A DNA stretch of 64,000 nucleotides from contig NZ_JAMZMJ010000003.1 of the NCBI RefSeq assembly GCF_024714495.1, positions 393,697 through 457,696 on the forward strand, read 5' to 3'. Below, piece by piece: positions 36,346 to 46,091 of the stretch. The first letter of the stretch is position 1; each line of letters opens with the position of its first letter. This DNA comes from Marinoscillum pacificum. Lineage in GTDB: Bacteria; Bacteroidota; Bacteroidia; Cytophagales; Cyclobacteriaceae. The translations under genes were made by a program, and so were the position numbers. The notes beneath the pieces were generated by a model that worked only from the letters and a program-made list of their open reading frames with translations, had not been told where the DNA came from and did not search any database.

Positions 36346-39063
36346 TCAAATATCTTCAAAATCTTCCATGGTTGTTCCTGCATTGAAGTGGCGAATGTTG
36401 TAAGTAAATGTCAACATGAAATAACGCTCCAAAACAGTTGATTGTCGGTCTTCTACATAGAGTTCCGTGATGTTTCTTCTAACGTTGTTGTTCTGCTGAA
36501 ACAAGTCATAGACGTTGATACTTATCTCTGCCAGGTCATTCTTAAGGAATTTTTTACCAGCACTCATATTCATCAGCATATAACTATTGTCATAGCCTGC
36601 AGAAAGCCCCGTATTCACCTGATGTCTTAAGTCCATACGATAGACGATTCCATCAAGAAATACCCATCTGTATTTGAAGTCAGTAGTTTGATTATAATAA
36701 TTATTGTTAAGATTTGGTCTTAGCGTATTTTCAACCACATTATACCCTGAGCGAGTAGAAACATTGAAGTCAAGGTTTTCACTGATGTTACTTGATAGGG
36801 ATACTCCTAATCTATAATTAGTGTTGTTGGAGAAATTGATCAAATCATTGATCTGTCCTGGTCGCTTCGTAAAGTCTAAGGATCCAAAGAATCGAATATT
36901 TGACTTGATTAGCTCAATAGGCTCTCCATAACTCATATAAGTTCTGTATCGATAGTAACCGTCTACGTTAACAGGTCTGTTCAACTGAGAACCCGTCTCT
37001 AATGTGATGCCTTCTGTGACTTCTGTTGGTTCTTCTGCAATAAATGTAGAGTTGGTGATTAAGTCACTAGTAATCCATGACTCCAGGGAGGCATAAAAGG
37101 ATTTACCCGTCTCCATGTTGTTTGACCACATTCTGGCTCTCGACCAGTGATTAAAACTTTGACTAAGATCGGGATTACCTACACGCAATTGAAGTGGGTT
37201 GGAGTTATTTACGACATCCTGTAAATCACCTATTGAAGGTTCCTGTGTCCATGTATGGTAATTGAGTTCTATACGTTGATTTTCATTGAATCGATAGTCC
37301 ACTCTAGCTGATGGTAAAATGCTTTGAAACCATCTGTTTTGATCAAAAGGTTTAGGAAACACCTGGTCATTTTGCATATGAGCAAGCTGGTACTTTGTTT
37401 CTAATTGGAATTTTAATTTTTCATAGGAGTATTGGTATCCAACTTCAAATTGTTGTCTTAAGTAGCTATTTTCAAAGGTGTTACTTAAAGCTGTGTCCAA
37501 TTGGCTGTATTCCTCTATAGAGTTTGCTTCATAAGTTAATTGATCAGAGTCATTCAAGCGATCACCAATTTGGTACTCCAGCTCTAACATGCTTCTTTCT
37601 CCAACTGGTTCAGTGTAAGAAGCTTGCCATTCCCACGATACTCCAGTTCTTTCTCTTGTCGTCTGTTGATCTAATATGACTGTGCTGTCTTGCTGATAGT
37701 AATTGTTCTCAGCAAGTCTGCTGGACAAGTCTTCGTTCGTGTGAAATCCAGTATGAAGTCTGGTGGTTAAACTGCGACCTTTTTTATCAAATTTATGGCT
37801 ATAGAATAGGTTGTTGTCATAGTCATAGTCCTGATAACGACCATTTGAGTTGTTGTCCGTTGAGTTGATAGAATCCTGTCCAGAGGTGGTTAATCCTTGG
37901 AAGTCATTGATTGTTTTTTCATGTCTAAATGACAAGTTAGGACGCATCAAGAAGGTATTTTTTTCATTTGGCTTATACTCTAGTTTGAAATTGAAACGGT
38001 GAGCTTGATTGATTCTGTTATAATAACTGTCTTCTTTGTAAACCTGACCAGAATCAGAAGCAACCGCATAGTCTCTGAAGGTGTTTCTTGATTCCTCGTT
38101 ATTCTGATGTGAGAAATTGTAGCTTCCGTGTAGTTCAAAGTTCTTACCTAAATCATCGCTAAAGTTAACTCCTACATTGTTGGTCTTGATTAATCCATTT
38201 TGGGTTCTTGAATCACCGAGGTTATTGGGATCAGAGGAATAATTTACGGTGTTAATATTGTTGCTTAGACCAGTTACTGTGATTCTTCGGTCATTATTAA
38301 AGAAATTAACACTTGCACCAGCTTGATAGGTATCGTTGGTTCCTACTCCAGCAGTTGATTTTCCAAACTGTCCAATTCTACGACTAGGCTTGGTGATTAT
38401 ATTAATAGTTTTTTGAGACTCACCATCATCAAAACCACTTAAGGCAGCTTTGTCACTTTTCTTATCAAAGATTTGGATGTTGGCAACCACTTCAGCAGGC
38501 AGGTTTTGCAGTGCTGCTTTTACATCACCACCAAAGAAGGGTTTCCCATCCACTAAAATAACTTGGACATCTTCTCCGTTAGCCTGAAGTTTCCCGTCTA
38601 CTGTATTTATACCTGGGAGTTTTTCAATGAGTTCCTGACTGGATGCATCTGCGGCAGTTTTATAAGCTTTTGCACTGAATTGAGCAGTATCACCTTTCTG
38701 CATGGCAGCAACAGGCTTACCTTCAACCACCACTGCTTCAAGTTCTTGAGTACCTTCACGTAATGTTAGATTGCCTACATTGAGACTTTTATCTACAACT
38801 ATAGTTTGATAAAGTGTTTCAAACCCTACAAAGTCAACTTTCAATAAATAAGCACCTTTGTTTACCTCTCCAATTCTAAAACCTCCATTAAGATCAGTAA
38901 CAGTTCCTTTTACAAGTGAACTATCTTTTGGATTGCTAAGAACTACGGTAGCTCCAGGAAATGTCATTCCATCTTCATCTTGTACGATTCCGGAAACGGT
39001 ATTTGACTGTGAATATCCAGCGATGGTAATAAATAGCGCAGACACGCAAATGATAAAACGCAT
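36346..39063 (-). CDS. TonB-dependent-receptor-like outer-membrane barrel (OMP_b-brl_3)
   Basis: This 905-aa protein has a signal peptide (residues 1-18, ...IAGYSQ). A CarboxypepD_reg-like Ig domain (~20-105, VSGIVQDEDGMTFPGATVVL) and a plug-like domain (~110-230, LIEKLPGINTVDGKLQ, VILVDGKPFFGGD) follow. A large beta barrel ends in RYFMLTFTYNIRHF. These proteins usually lack an obvious TonB box and a SusD partner, and their ligand is unknown. No SusD, TonB or ExbB gene is nearby. The region upstream has an ACGTA-N5-TACGT dyad. Confidence 0.9.
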   Translation of the reverse strand: MRFIICVSALFITIAGYSQSNTVSGIVQDEDGMTFPGATVVLSNPKDSSLVKGTVTDLNGGFRIGEVNKGAYLLKVDFVGFETLYQTIVVDKSLNVGNLTLREGTQELEAVVVEGKPVAAMQKGDTAQFSAKAYKTAADASSQELIEKLPGINTVDGKLQANGEDVQVILVDGKPFFGGDVKAALQNLPAEVVANIQIFDKKSDKAALSGFDDGESQKTINIITKPSRRIGQFGKSTAGVGTNDTYQAGASVNFFNNDRRITVTGLSNNINTVNYSSDPNNLGDSRTQNGLIKTNNVGVNFSDDLGKNFELHGSYNFSHQNNEESRNTFRDYAVASDSGQVYKEDSYYNRINQAHRFNFKLEYKPNEKNTFLMRPNLSFRHEKTINDFQGLTTSGQDSINSTDNNSNGRYQDYDYDNNLFYSHKFDKKGRSLTTRLHTGFHTNEDLSSRLAENNYYQQDSTVILDQQTTRERTGVSWEWQASYTEPVGERSMLELEYQIGDRLNDSDQLTYEANSIEEYSQLDTALSNTFENSYLRQQFEVGYQYSYEKLKFQLETKYQLAHMQNDQVFPKPFDQNRWFQSILPSARVDYRFNENQRIELNYHTWTQEPSIGDLQDVVNNSNPLQLRVGNPDLSQSFNHWSRARMWSNNMETGKSFYASLESWITSDLITNSTFIAEEPTEVTEGITLETGSQLNRPVNVDGYYRYRTYMSYGEPIELIKSNIRFFGSLDFTKRPGQINDLINFSNNTNYRLGVSLSSNISENLDFNVSTRSGYNVVENTLRPNLNNNYYNQTTDFKYRWVFLDGIVYRMDLRHQVNTGLSAGYDNSYMLMNMSAGKKFLKNDLAEISINVYDLFQQNNNVRRNITELYVEDRQSTVLERYFMLTFTYNIRHFNAGTTMEDFEDI

Positions 39064-39150
39064 ATCGTTTTATAGTTTGATTAGTGAGACTTTGAGCTTT
39101 TTGGGTTTGGGCTGCTTATAGCTTCAATAATACAACTAGATTTTGAAGAT

Positions 39151-39194
39151 AGTTTGAAATTGTAAACGTAATTTATACGTATATAGTTTGAAAT
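39151..39194. promoter_or_regulatory. Repeats and dyad upstream of the TonB-receptor-like gene
   Basis: AGTTTGAAAT occurs at 39151-39160 and 39185-39194. Between them is the dyad ACGTA-ATTTA-TACGT (39166-39180). The arrangement suggests an operator, but no regulator is identified. Confidence 0.3.
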
Positions 39195-39197
39195 AAT

Positions 39198-39233
39198 AAA
39201 AAAATCCCTTCAAGAATTAACTCGAAGGGATTT
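39198..39233 (-). terminator. Intrinsic terminator after the bacilliredoxin gene
   Basis: Read on the minus strand, a 10-bp stem (arms 39224-39233 and 39202-39211) with a 12-nt loop is followed by T residues (the A-run at 39198-39204). It ends the transcript running from the bacilliredoxin gene. Confidence 0.8.
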
Positions 39234-39255
39234 AATGAATGAGATTAAATAAGAA

Positions 39256-39672
39256 TTAACACAATTCTTTATAAACTTCTACCAGGTGATTAGCAATCAT
39301 TTCTGCTGATCTACCTTCAATATGATGTCTTTCTACAAAGTGAACCAACTCACCATCTTTGAATAACGCTACAGATGGAGAAGAAGGAGGGAAAGGAAGA
39401 GTGAATTCTCTTGCCTTAGCAGTTGCTTCCATATCTACACCTGCAAATACAGTTGCTAAATGATCTGGCTTCTTCTCGCTTACGTTGAGAGAATGAATCA
39501 CACCAGGTCTTGCAGTTCCAGCAGCACATCCACATACCGAGTTGATTACCAATAGGGTAGTTCCTTTATGGTCAGATAGGTGGTCTATTACTTGATCTGC
39601 AGTTTTGAATTCTTCGAAGCCTGACTCAGTCAACTGAGTTCTCATTGGGGCTACTAGTTCTTCTGGATACAT
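39256..39672 (-). CDS. Bacilliredoxin BrxA/BrxB family protein
   Basis: The 138-aa thioredoxin-like protein has the CGC active-site motif in LLVINSVCGCAAGTARPG, and VFAGVDMEATAKARE, FPPSSPSVALF and HFVERHHIEGR typical of YphP/YqiW. It can reduce mixed disulfides with bacillithiol or related thiols. It lies downstream of the SUF operon on the same strand (gap 132 nt), which fits a redox link to Fe-S biogenesis; co-transcription is not proven. Confidence 0.92.
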   Translation of the reverse strand: MYPEELVAPMRTQLTESGFEEFKTADQVIDHLSDHKGTTLLVINSVCGCAAGTARPGVIHSLNVSEKKPDHLATVFAGVDMEATAKAREFTLPFPPSSPSVALFKDGELVHFVERHHIEGRSAEMIANHLVEVYKELC

Positions 39673-39804
39673 ATCTTATTAAATTACAAATAACAAAGTT
39701 TCAATTACTATAAATCCAGTATCTGATCACAGCTAACAAGTTATTTCCTGACTAATTTGGAGGTATACACTAATTAGTTGTTTTAAGATATTGGAACTTT
39801 TTTA

Positions 39805-40140
39805 TCACATAAATCCAAGCTCTAGCTTGGCTGCTTCAGACATCATATCTGTAGCATACGGAGGGTCAAATGTAACCTCTACAGTTACGTCATTGACATC
39901 CTTCAGTTCCTTGACATTCATCTCAATCTCTCCAGGAATTTCTTCTGCTGAAGGACATGCAGGTGAAGTAAGTGTCATCAAAATGTGTACATTGTTAACT
40001 GGGAAAATGTTGATTTCATAAATCAAGCCCAATTCGTACACATCTACCGGAATCTCCGGGTCATATACATTTTTGATAGCTCTTACGATATCCTCTTTAA
40101 GAGCTAAGTCATTATTCGTTGTGTTAGTTTCTTCAGCCAT
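39805..40140 (-). CDS. sufT: SufT-like DUF59 Fe-S assembly protein
   Basis: The 111-aa MIP18/DUF59 protein has IKNVYDPEIPVDVYELGLIYEI, then LTSPACPSAEEIPGEI and FDPPYATDMMSEAAKLELG. It contains the conserved Cys of the family. SufT promotes maturation of Fe-S proteins. It is the last gene of the operon, 1 nt after sufE. Confidence 0.9.
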   Translation of the reverse strand: MAEETNTTNNDLALKEDIVRAIKNVYDPEIPVDVYELGLIYEINIFPVNNVHILMTLTSPACPSAEEIPGEIEMNVKELKDVNDVTVEVTFDPPYATDMMSEAAKLELGFM

Positions 40141-40141
40141 T

Positions 40142-40576
40142 TTATGCGCCAGTCTGCGATTTAGAACCTAAAGCCAATGCATAAAGTTTCATTTGCTTGA
40201 TCATTGCGGCAAATCCATTGGAACGTTGTGTTCCGATGAATCGATTCATGCCAATTTGCTCTGGAAAGTTGATTTCAGCATTCATGATATTATCAGGAGT
40301 TTCTCCATCCAATACACGCACTAGCAAACTCACTAAACCTTTGGTAATGGCCGTGTTGCTATCTGCTTCAAACTTTACATTGCCATCTTCTTCAGATGCC
40401 ATCAGCCAAACTTTAGATTGACATCCTTTTACTATGCTGTCATCTGTTTTGTTGGCTTCACTCATCTCAGGAAGCTGCTCACCAAGCTCCATGATGTAGT
40501 TGATAGTCATTTCCATGTCTCCATCGAGCATTGAAAATTCTTCAACTATTTCTTGTTGCTTATCGGCTATACTCAT
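40142..40576 (-). CDS. sufE: SufE, cysteine desulfurase activator
   Basis: The 144-aa protein carries the SufE sulfur-acceptor cysteine in DSIVKGCQSKVWLMA. It also has ITKGLVSLLVRVLDG and IGMNRFIGTQRSNGFAAMIKQ. It takes persulfide sulfur from SufS and passes it to the SufBCD scaffold. The start overlaps the sufS stop by 4 nt (ATGA type). Confidence 0.94.
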   Translation of the reverse strand: MSIADKQQEIVEEFSMLDGDMEMTINYIMELGEQLPEMSEANKTDDSIVKGCQSKVWLMASEEDGNVKFEADSNTAITKGLVSLLVRVLDGETPDNIMNAEINFPEQIGMNRFIGTQRSNGFAAMIKQMKLYALALGSKSQTGA

Positions 40577-41808
40577 TTTCTAAATTTCTTTACGATATCT
40601 GTAAGCGCTTCCGCGAAACGCTCGATTTCTTCTACGGTGTTGTAAACAGCAAAAGAAGCTCTAACAGTTCCTTCAATGTTGAAATGATCCATCAAAGGTT
40701 GTGTACAGTGGTGTCCTGTTCTTACAGCGATACCTTTTGCATCCAACCACATACCCAAATCAAATGGGTGTACACCATCTATAAGGAAAGAAATGACACT
40801 TGCTTTGTTTTTAGCTGTACCGATTGGTTGGAAACCATCAATATCAAACAAAAGCTCTTTCCCTTTAGTTAAAAGTGCTTGCTCTTGTTCATGAAGGTAT
40901 TCAAAACCTATTTCGTTCATGAACTCAATAGCTGCTTTGAATGCTACTACATCCGCAATGTTCGGTGTGCCCGCTTCAAACTTGTAAGGAATGTCGTTGT
41001 AAGTCGTTCCGTTGAATGTTACTTCACGGATCATTTCTCCACCTCCCTGATACGGATCCATTTTCTCAAGAACCTGACGCTTACCATACAAAACGCCTAC
41101 ACCAGTTGGGCCATACATCTTATGAGCAGAGAACGCCATCCAGTCGCAATTCAGCTTCTGAACATCCAATTTGTGGTGCGGTGCAGCCTGAGCAGCATCA
41201 ACTAATACTTTCGCTCCAACTTTATGAGCCAACTCGATCATCTCTGGAACAGGATTAATTGTTCCTAATGAGTTAGAAATATAAACTGCAGAGACAATCT
41301 TAGTCTTTTCAGATAGGAGAGAAGCAAATTGATCAATGGAGATTTCTCCATTTTGATCCACTGGAATCACTTTCAACGTAGCTCCAACTTGCTCACAGAC
41401 CATTTGCCATGGTACGATGTTGCTGTGGTGCTCCATTCCAGTAATCAACACTTCATCACCCTCTTTTAAGAACTTTCGTCCATAAGCTTGAGCAACCAGG
41501 TTGATCCCTTCACTCGTACCCTTTGTGAATACGATTTCTTCAACTTCATTAGAGTTGATGAAATGGTGAACGGCTTTTCTAGTAGCTTCAAAACCAGTAG
41601 TCGCACGCTCGGCCAACGTATGAATTCCTCGATGAATGTTGGCATTGTCTTTCTGGTAGTAGTTTACCAAAGCATCAATGACAACCTGAGGAGTTTGAGA
41701 AGTAGCCGCATTATCAAAATAGATAAGCGGCTTTCCATTAACTTCTTGATTGAGAATCGGAAATTGCTTTCTGATTTCGTTTACTGATATGTCAGTAACT
41801 ACGCTCAT
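40573..41808 (-). CDS. sufS: SufS cysteine desulfurase
   Basis: This 411-aa class V aminotransferase has the PLP-lysine motif FSAHKMYGPTGVGVLYG. The mobile-loop catalytic cysteine is in VRTGHHCTQPLMDHF, as in group II (SufS-type) enzymes. The N-terminal region IYFDNAATSQTPQ is typical. It supplies sulfur to Fe-S assembly in the cytosol. It overlaps both neighbours by 4 nt. Confidence 0.96.
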   Translation of the reverse strand: MSVVTDISVNEIRKQFPILNQEVNGKPLIYFDNAATSQTPQVVIDALVNYYQKDNANIHRGIHTLAERATTGFEATRKAVHHFINSNEVEEIVFTKGTSEGINLVAQAYGRKFLKEGDEVLITGMEHHSNIVPWQMVCEQVGATLKVIPVDQNGEISIDQFASLLSEKTKIVSAVYISNSLGTINPVPEMIELAHKVGAKVLVDAAQAAPHHKLDVQKLNCDWMAFSAHKMYGPTGVGVLYGKRQVLEKMDPYQGGGEMIREVTFNGTTYNDIPYKFEAGTPNIADVVAFKAAIEFMNEIGFEYLHEQEQALLTKGKELLFDIDGFQPIGTAKNKASVISFLIDGVHPFDLGMWLDAKGIAVRTGHHCTQPLMDHFNIEGTVRASFAVYNTVEEIERFAEALTDIVKKFRK

Positions 41809-43118
41809 TTCAATTTATTTAGAATGATCTCTTCGATCTCTTCTTTCATTAAGTCATTTTGAAGCTCATTCAAGGCTTCATTAGCAAATGCATTCAAGAG
41901 CAAAGCTTTTGCCTGAGGTTTGTTCACACCTCTAGCTTGAAGGTAGAAGATAGCATCTTCATCTAACTGACCAGTAGTACATCCATGTGAACACTGTACA
42001 TCATCCGCCCAAATCTCTAACTGAGGCTTTGTATTAATCGTAGCATCATCAGAAAGGAGAATGTTGTTGTTTGACTGGAATGCATTTGTTTTTTGTGCGT
42101 CCGGTCTCACATAGATTTTGCCGTTGAATACACCTCTTGAGTGATCATCTAAAATTCCTTTGTATAGTTCATTGGAATAGGAGTGAGGCTTCAGGTGATC
42201 TACTGACGTGTTATTGTCAACATGTGACTTGCCACTCAACTGGTACAAGCCATTCATGTGACCTTCACAGTTCTCTGCATCAATGTTGATGTATACATTA
42301 TTTCTAATCACAGCACCTTCAAAAGAGAAGGTGTTGGTGTAGAATCTTGAATCCTTAGCTTGATGAGCATAAATGCCTTCCACCGCATAAGAATTGGTTT
42401 CATAATTCTGAAGTTTCGTAAAACGAACTTCAGCATTTGCTTCAACCATCGATTCTACGATAGAAATATTCAATGTATTGTTATCACCATTGAAGAAAGT
42501 CTTTTCGTAAACTCTGGTTCTAGAGCCGGTAGAGCCATAAACAAAGACTCTTGGGAATATTACAGCTTGACTTGCCGAAGCATCTAAAAACTGGTAGATG
42601 TAAGTGTTTTTGTTATCTGCGTTTTTGGCAGACTTGATGAAAACACCTTGATTGAAGTAAGCCAAATTCAGTGCTGCAAATGGATCAATTTGAGAACCAT
42701 TCACCTTACCCAAATTATCTTTTAGCTCAGGATGTTCATTAATAGACTGTTCATCCAGAACTCTAATCGTCAAATCTGAAGAACCGCTTACGATTTTAGA
42801 GTAATCATCAACGAATATTCCGTTGATGAATACTAAGTGGTTAGCATCTTCCTCGTTGTAAAATTTTGCCTCACAATCACTTTTTGTTAAGGTAGAAGCG
42901 TTTTCTACTGTCTCTATATCGAAGTTTTTTTCGATTGTTTTAGTGATAGGTGTGTATTTGTATGCTTCTGATTTTCGCTGAGGCAGACCTAAGCTTTTGA
43001 AAGTCTCTGCTCCAGCCTTTTTAATTGCTTTAAGAGAGCTTGCATCCGCATAGTGTTGGTCTAACCAACCATCGAAATCAGCTAGCAGTTGATCTTCTAG
43101 TGTTAGTACTTCACTCAT
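41805..43118 (-). CDS. sufD: SufD, Fe-S cluster assembly scaffold protein
   Basis: The 437-aa beta-helical protein shares the SufBD core. It ends with the family segment DDVQCSHGCTTGQLDEDAIFYLQARGV. The N-terminal ~80 residues are the helical part of SufD (LGLPQRKSEAYKYTPI). It forms a SufBC2D complex with its neighbours. It overlaps sufC and sufS by 4 nt each. Confidence 0.95.
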   Translation of the reverse strand: MSEVLTLEDQLLADFDGWLDQHYADASSLKAIKKAGAETFKSLGLPQRKSEAYKYTPITKTIEKNFDIETVENASTLTKSDCEAKFYNEEDANHLVFINGIFVDDYSKIVSGSSDLTIRVLDEQSINEHPELKDNLGKVNGSQIDPFAALNLAYFNQGVFIKSAKNADNKNTYIYQFLDASASQAVIFPRVFVYGSTGSRTRVYEKTFFNGDNNTLNISIVESMVEANAEVRFTKLQNYETNSYAVEGIYAHQAKDSRFYTNTFSFEGAVIRNNVYINIDAENCEGHMNGLYQLSGKSHVDNNTSVDHLKPHSYSNELYKGILDDHSRGVFNGKIYVRPDAQKTNAFQSNNNILLSDDATINTKPQLEIWADDVQCSHGCTTGQLDEDAIFYLQARGVNKPQAKALLLNAFANEALNELQNDLMKEEIEEIILNKLK

Positions 43119-43870
43119 AGTGCAGCTACTTCTTCTTTAATCCAATCGTAACCTTTTTCTTCTAGTTCAAGCGCCAATGTCTTATCGCCAGACTTCACAA
43201 TTCTGCCTTTGTACAGTACGTGTACAAAATCAGGTACGATATAGTCCAATAATCTCTGGTAGTGAGTTACTACGATAGATGCATTATCTGGACCTTTCAA
43301 TTTATTCACTCCATCCGCTACGATTTTCAAAGCATCAATATCTAATCCTGAGTCAGTTTCATCAAGAATAGAAAGCTTTGGCTCCAACATAGCCATTTGG
43401 AAAATCTCGTTTCTTTTCTTCTCACCACCGGAGAAGCCTTCATTCAATGCTCTGCTTAATAAAGCCTGATCGATATCGACCAACTTCATTTTCTCTTTCA
43501 TCTCCTTAAGGAAAGAAACAGCATCAAAAGCTTTAAGACCTCTTGCTTCACGTGTTTGGTTAACAGCTGTCTTCAAGAAGTTTGTTGTAGAAACACCAGG
43601 GATTTCTATAGGGTACTGAAATGCCAGGAAAATACCAGCATGAGCTCTTTCTTCTGGAGCTAGTTCTAAAAGATCATCGTTCAAAAAAGTCACGGACCCT
43701 TCAGTTACTTCATATTCTTCTCTACCTGCAAGTACAGAAGCCAAAGTACTCTTACCAGAACCATTTGGTCCCATGATGGCATGTACTTCGCCAGCTTTTA
43801 CTTCCAGATTGATACCTTTTAATATTTGTTTACCTTCTACAGAGGCGTGAAGATTTTCTATTTTTAACAT
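43115..43870 (-). CDS. sufC: SufC, Fe-S assembly ATPase
   Basis: The 251-aa ABC ATPase has Walker A GPNGSGKST, Q-loop region FLAFQYPIEIPGV, signature GFSGGEKKRNEI and Walker B LSILDETDSGLD. The signature and the 'ETDSGLD' form are diagnostic of SufC. It is energy-coupled to the SufB/SufD scaffold. It lies 18 nt after sufB. Confidence 0.96.
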   Translation of the reverse strand: MLKIENLHASVEGKQILKGINLEVKAGEVHAIMGPNGSGKSTLASVLAGREEYEVTEGSVTFLNDDLLELAPEERAHAGIFLAFQYPIEIPGVSTTNFLKTAVNQTREARGLKAFDAVSFLKEMKEKMKLVDIDQALLSRALNEGFSGGEKKRNEIFQMAMLEPKLSILDETDSGLDIDALKIVADGVNKLKGPDNASIVVTHYQRLLDYIVPDFVHVLYKGRIVKSGDKTLALELEEKGYDWIKEEVAAL

Positions 43871-43888
43871 TTTTCGATCGACTTTTTC

Positions 43889-45334
43889 TTATCCAACACT
43901 ACCCTCAAGCGTAAGGGCTAACAACTTCTGAGCTTCCACTGCAAATTCCATAGGAAGTTTGCTCATTACTTCTTTCGCAAAACCATTCACGATCAAAGCA
44001 ACAGCACTTTCCTCATCGATACCTCTCTGCTGACAGTAGAAGATTTGATCTTCTCCGATTTTCGAAGTAGTCGCTTCATGTTCTACCTGGGCTGAGTTAT
44101 TTTCTACATCTATATATGGGAATGTGTGAGCACCACATTTATCACCCATTAACAAGGAGTCACATTGTGAGAAGTTACGCGCATTTTCAGCACGCTTCAT
44201 AATTTGAACCTGTCCACGGTAACTGTTTTGAGATTTACCTGCCGAGATACCTTTGGAAACGATTCTTGACTTGGTGTTTTTACCAATGTGAATCATTTTA
44301 GTTCCCGTATCTGCTTGCTGGTAGTTGTTCGTAACAGCCACAGAGTAGAATTCTCCTTGTGAATTGTCTCCTTTAAGGATACAAGAAGGGTATTTCCACG
44401 TTACAGCAGATCCAGTTTCTACCTGCGTCCAGCTGATTTTAGAATTGTCGCCAGCGCAGATACCTCTTTTGGTCACGAAGTTGTAAATACCACCTTTACC
44501 TTCCTTATCTCCAGGATACCAGTTTTGTACAGTAGAGTATTTTACTTCTGCATCTTTTGCAGCATAGATTTCTACAACAGCAGCATGCAATTGATTCTCA
44601 TCACGCATTGGAGCAGTACATCCTTCAAGGTATGAAACGTAAGATCCTTCTTCAGCTACAATCAATGTTCTTTCAAACTGACCTGTATTTGCTGCATTGA
44701 TACGGAAATAAGTAGATAACTCCATTGGACATCTTACTCCAGTAGGGATGTAACAGAATGATCCATCAGAGAAAACTGCGGAGTTTAGTGCTGCAAAGTA
44801 GTTGTCCGTAGCAGGTACTACAGAACCAAGATACTTCTTTATGAGCTCTGGGTGTTCCTGAACTGCTTCGCTGAAGCTACAGAAGATGATTCCTAGTTCA
44901 GAAAGAGTTTCTTTGAAAGTAGTTGCTACCGATACAGAATCAATCACTGCATCTACAGCAATACCTGTTAATCTCTTTTGTTCTGTAAGAGAGATACCAA
45001 GTCTTTCAAAAGTCTTTAATAATTCAGGATCAACCTCATCGAGGCTTTTAGGCTTCTTATCCTGCTTAGGAGCTGAGTAATATTTAACACCCTGATAGTC
45101 AATTTCAGGGTATTTAACATTTGGCCATCGAGGCTCTTCCATCTCTGTCCACTTTTTGAAAGCTTTAAGTCGCCATTCGAGGAGCCATTCCGGCTCCTCC
45201 TTCTTGGCAGAGATGAATCTTATGATATCCTCGTTGATCCCCAATGGAGCCTCATCGGCTTCAAAGTCTACGGACCAGCCGTGTTCGTATTCTTTTGAGG
45301 TGAATTCCTCTAATATTTGGTCGTCTTTGCTCAT
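43889..45334 (-). CDS. sufB: SufB, Fe-S cluster assembly scaffold protein
   Basis: The 481-aa SufB carries the conserved central and C-terminal motifs [30 protein letters not shown], and [19 protein letters not shown] with the cluster-ligand region. It ends with [25 protein letters not shown]. It is the first gene of the suf operon and nucleates the cluster with SufC and SufD. The Lrp-type gene precedes it by 142 nt. Confidence 0.96.
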   Translation of the reverse strand: MSKDDQILEEFTSKEYEHGWSVDFEADEAPLGINEDIIRFISAKKEEPEWLLEWRLKAFKKWTEMEEPRWPNVKYPEIDYQGVKYYSAPKQDKKPKSLDEVDPELLKTFERLGISLTEQKRLTGIAVDAVIDSVSVATTFKETLSELGIIFCSFSEAVQEHPELIKKYLGSVVPATDNYFAALNSAVFSDGSFCYIPTGVRCPMELSTYFRINAANTGQFERTLIVAEEGSYVSYLEGCTAPMRDENQLHAAVVEIYAAKDAEVKYSTVQNWYPGDKEGKGGIYNFVTKRGICAGDNSKISWTQVETGSAVTWKYPSCILKGDNSQGEFYSVAVTNNYQQADTGTKMIHIGKNTKSRIVSKGISAGKSQNSYRGQVQIMKRAENARNFSQCDSLLMGDKCGAHTFPYIDVENNSAQVEHEATTSKIGEDQIFYCQQRGIDEESAVALIVNGFAKEVMSKLPMEFAVEAQKLLALTLEGSVG

Positions 45335-45476
45335 ATAAGATTTCGATTCCTACACTAGTGTTTAACAACTTACTGAGCTGTAAGTTTCGCAAAGTAAACA
45401 CTTATTTATATCAGTTCTAAATTAAGAATCGAATTAAAGCGACGATTGTGGCTTATTTGGTGATAAGCTTAAGTTA

Positions 45477-45938
45477 TCAGAACTTGAGATGTCTATTTAG
45501 ACTTTCTTCAAGAGAGATAAGCGTTTCAGTTCTTTCAATACCTTCTACCTTCTGAATTTTATCATGCAGAACATCTTTCAGGTGTTTAGTGTCACGGCAA
45601 TGAATCTTTATAAAGATGTTATAGTTACCTGTGGTATAATGTACTTTAACTACTTCAGGAATATCTTTTAATTGCTCCACTACAGCATCATATAAAGAAG
45701 ACTTTTGAAGATAGATACCCATAAAGCATGTTACATCATATCCAAGCTTTGAGTAGTCCATTTGAAGAGTGGTACCTTTTACAACACCCATTTCTTCAAG
45801 TTTCTTCATTCTTACATGAACTGTTCCTCCCGAAACAAAGACCTTTTTAGCTACCTCAGTGTATGGAATTTTGGCGTCTTCCATCAATAAATTAAGGATT
45901 TTAAGGTCTACATTGTCAATTTCGTAATTTTTACTCAT
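45477..45938 (-). CDS. Lrp/AsnC family transcriptional regulator
   Basis: The 153-aa protein has the AsnC-type HTH (VDLKILNLLMEDAKIPYTEVAKKV, then GGTVHVRMKKLEEMGVV) and the C-terminal RAM effector domain (VVKVHYTTGNYNIFIKIHC). It is likely an amino-acid- or redox-responsive regulator. It is on the suf strand, 142 nt before sufB, so it may share control with it. The region upstream is very AT-rich and leads into the tRNA-like gene on the other strand. Confidence 0.93.
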   Translation of the reverse strand: MSKNYEIDNVDLKILNLLMEDAKIPYTEVAKKVFVSGGTVHVRMKKLEEMGVVKGTTLQMDYSKLGYDVTCFMGIYLQKSSLYDAVVEQLKDIPEVVKVHYTTGNYNIFIKIHCRDTKHLKDVLHDKIQKVEGIERTETLISLEESLNRHLKF

Positions 45939-46047
45939 CTCAAAAAGTGCTATTTTCTAATAATGCAATATTATACATTCAATTTTAAATGACATCTAAA
46001 TATTTACCAAATTTATTAAAATATTTTTAAAAATATCAGAAGTCTAT

Positions 46048-46055
46048 TACTTTTG
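46048..46055 (+). promoter_or_regulatory. -7 box TACTTTTG of tRNA-like gene copy 1
   Basis: TACTTTTG fits TAnnTTTG, the Bacteroidota sigma-70 -7 consensus. It stands 44 nt before the first base of the tRNA-like body. The same position in copy 2 is TAATTTTG, and the following GAATCATCAAA is shared. Confidence 0.55.
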
Positions 46056-46067
46056 AATCATCAAACA

Positions 46068-46086
46068 ATCGCAAAGCAGTTGCGAT
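46068..46086 (+). other. 5' leader hairpin of tRNA-like gene copy 1
   Basis: ATCGCAA (46068-46074) pairs with TTGCGAT (46080-46086) across a 5-nt loop. Copy 2 has a hairpin in the same place with one compensated pair, so the fold seems conserved. It probably lies in the precursor transcript. Confidence 0.55.
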
Positions 46087-46091
46087 CATAC

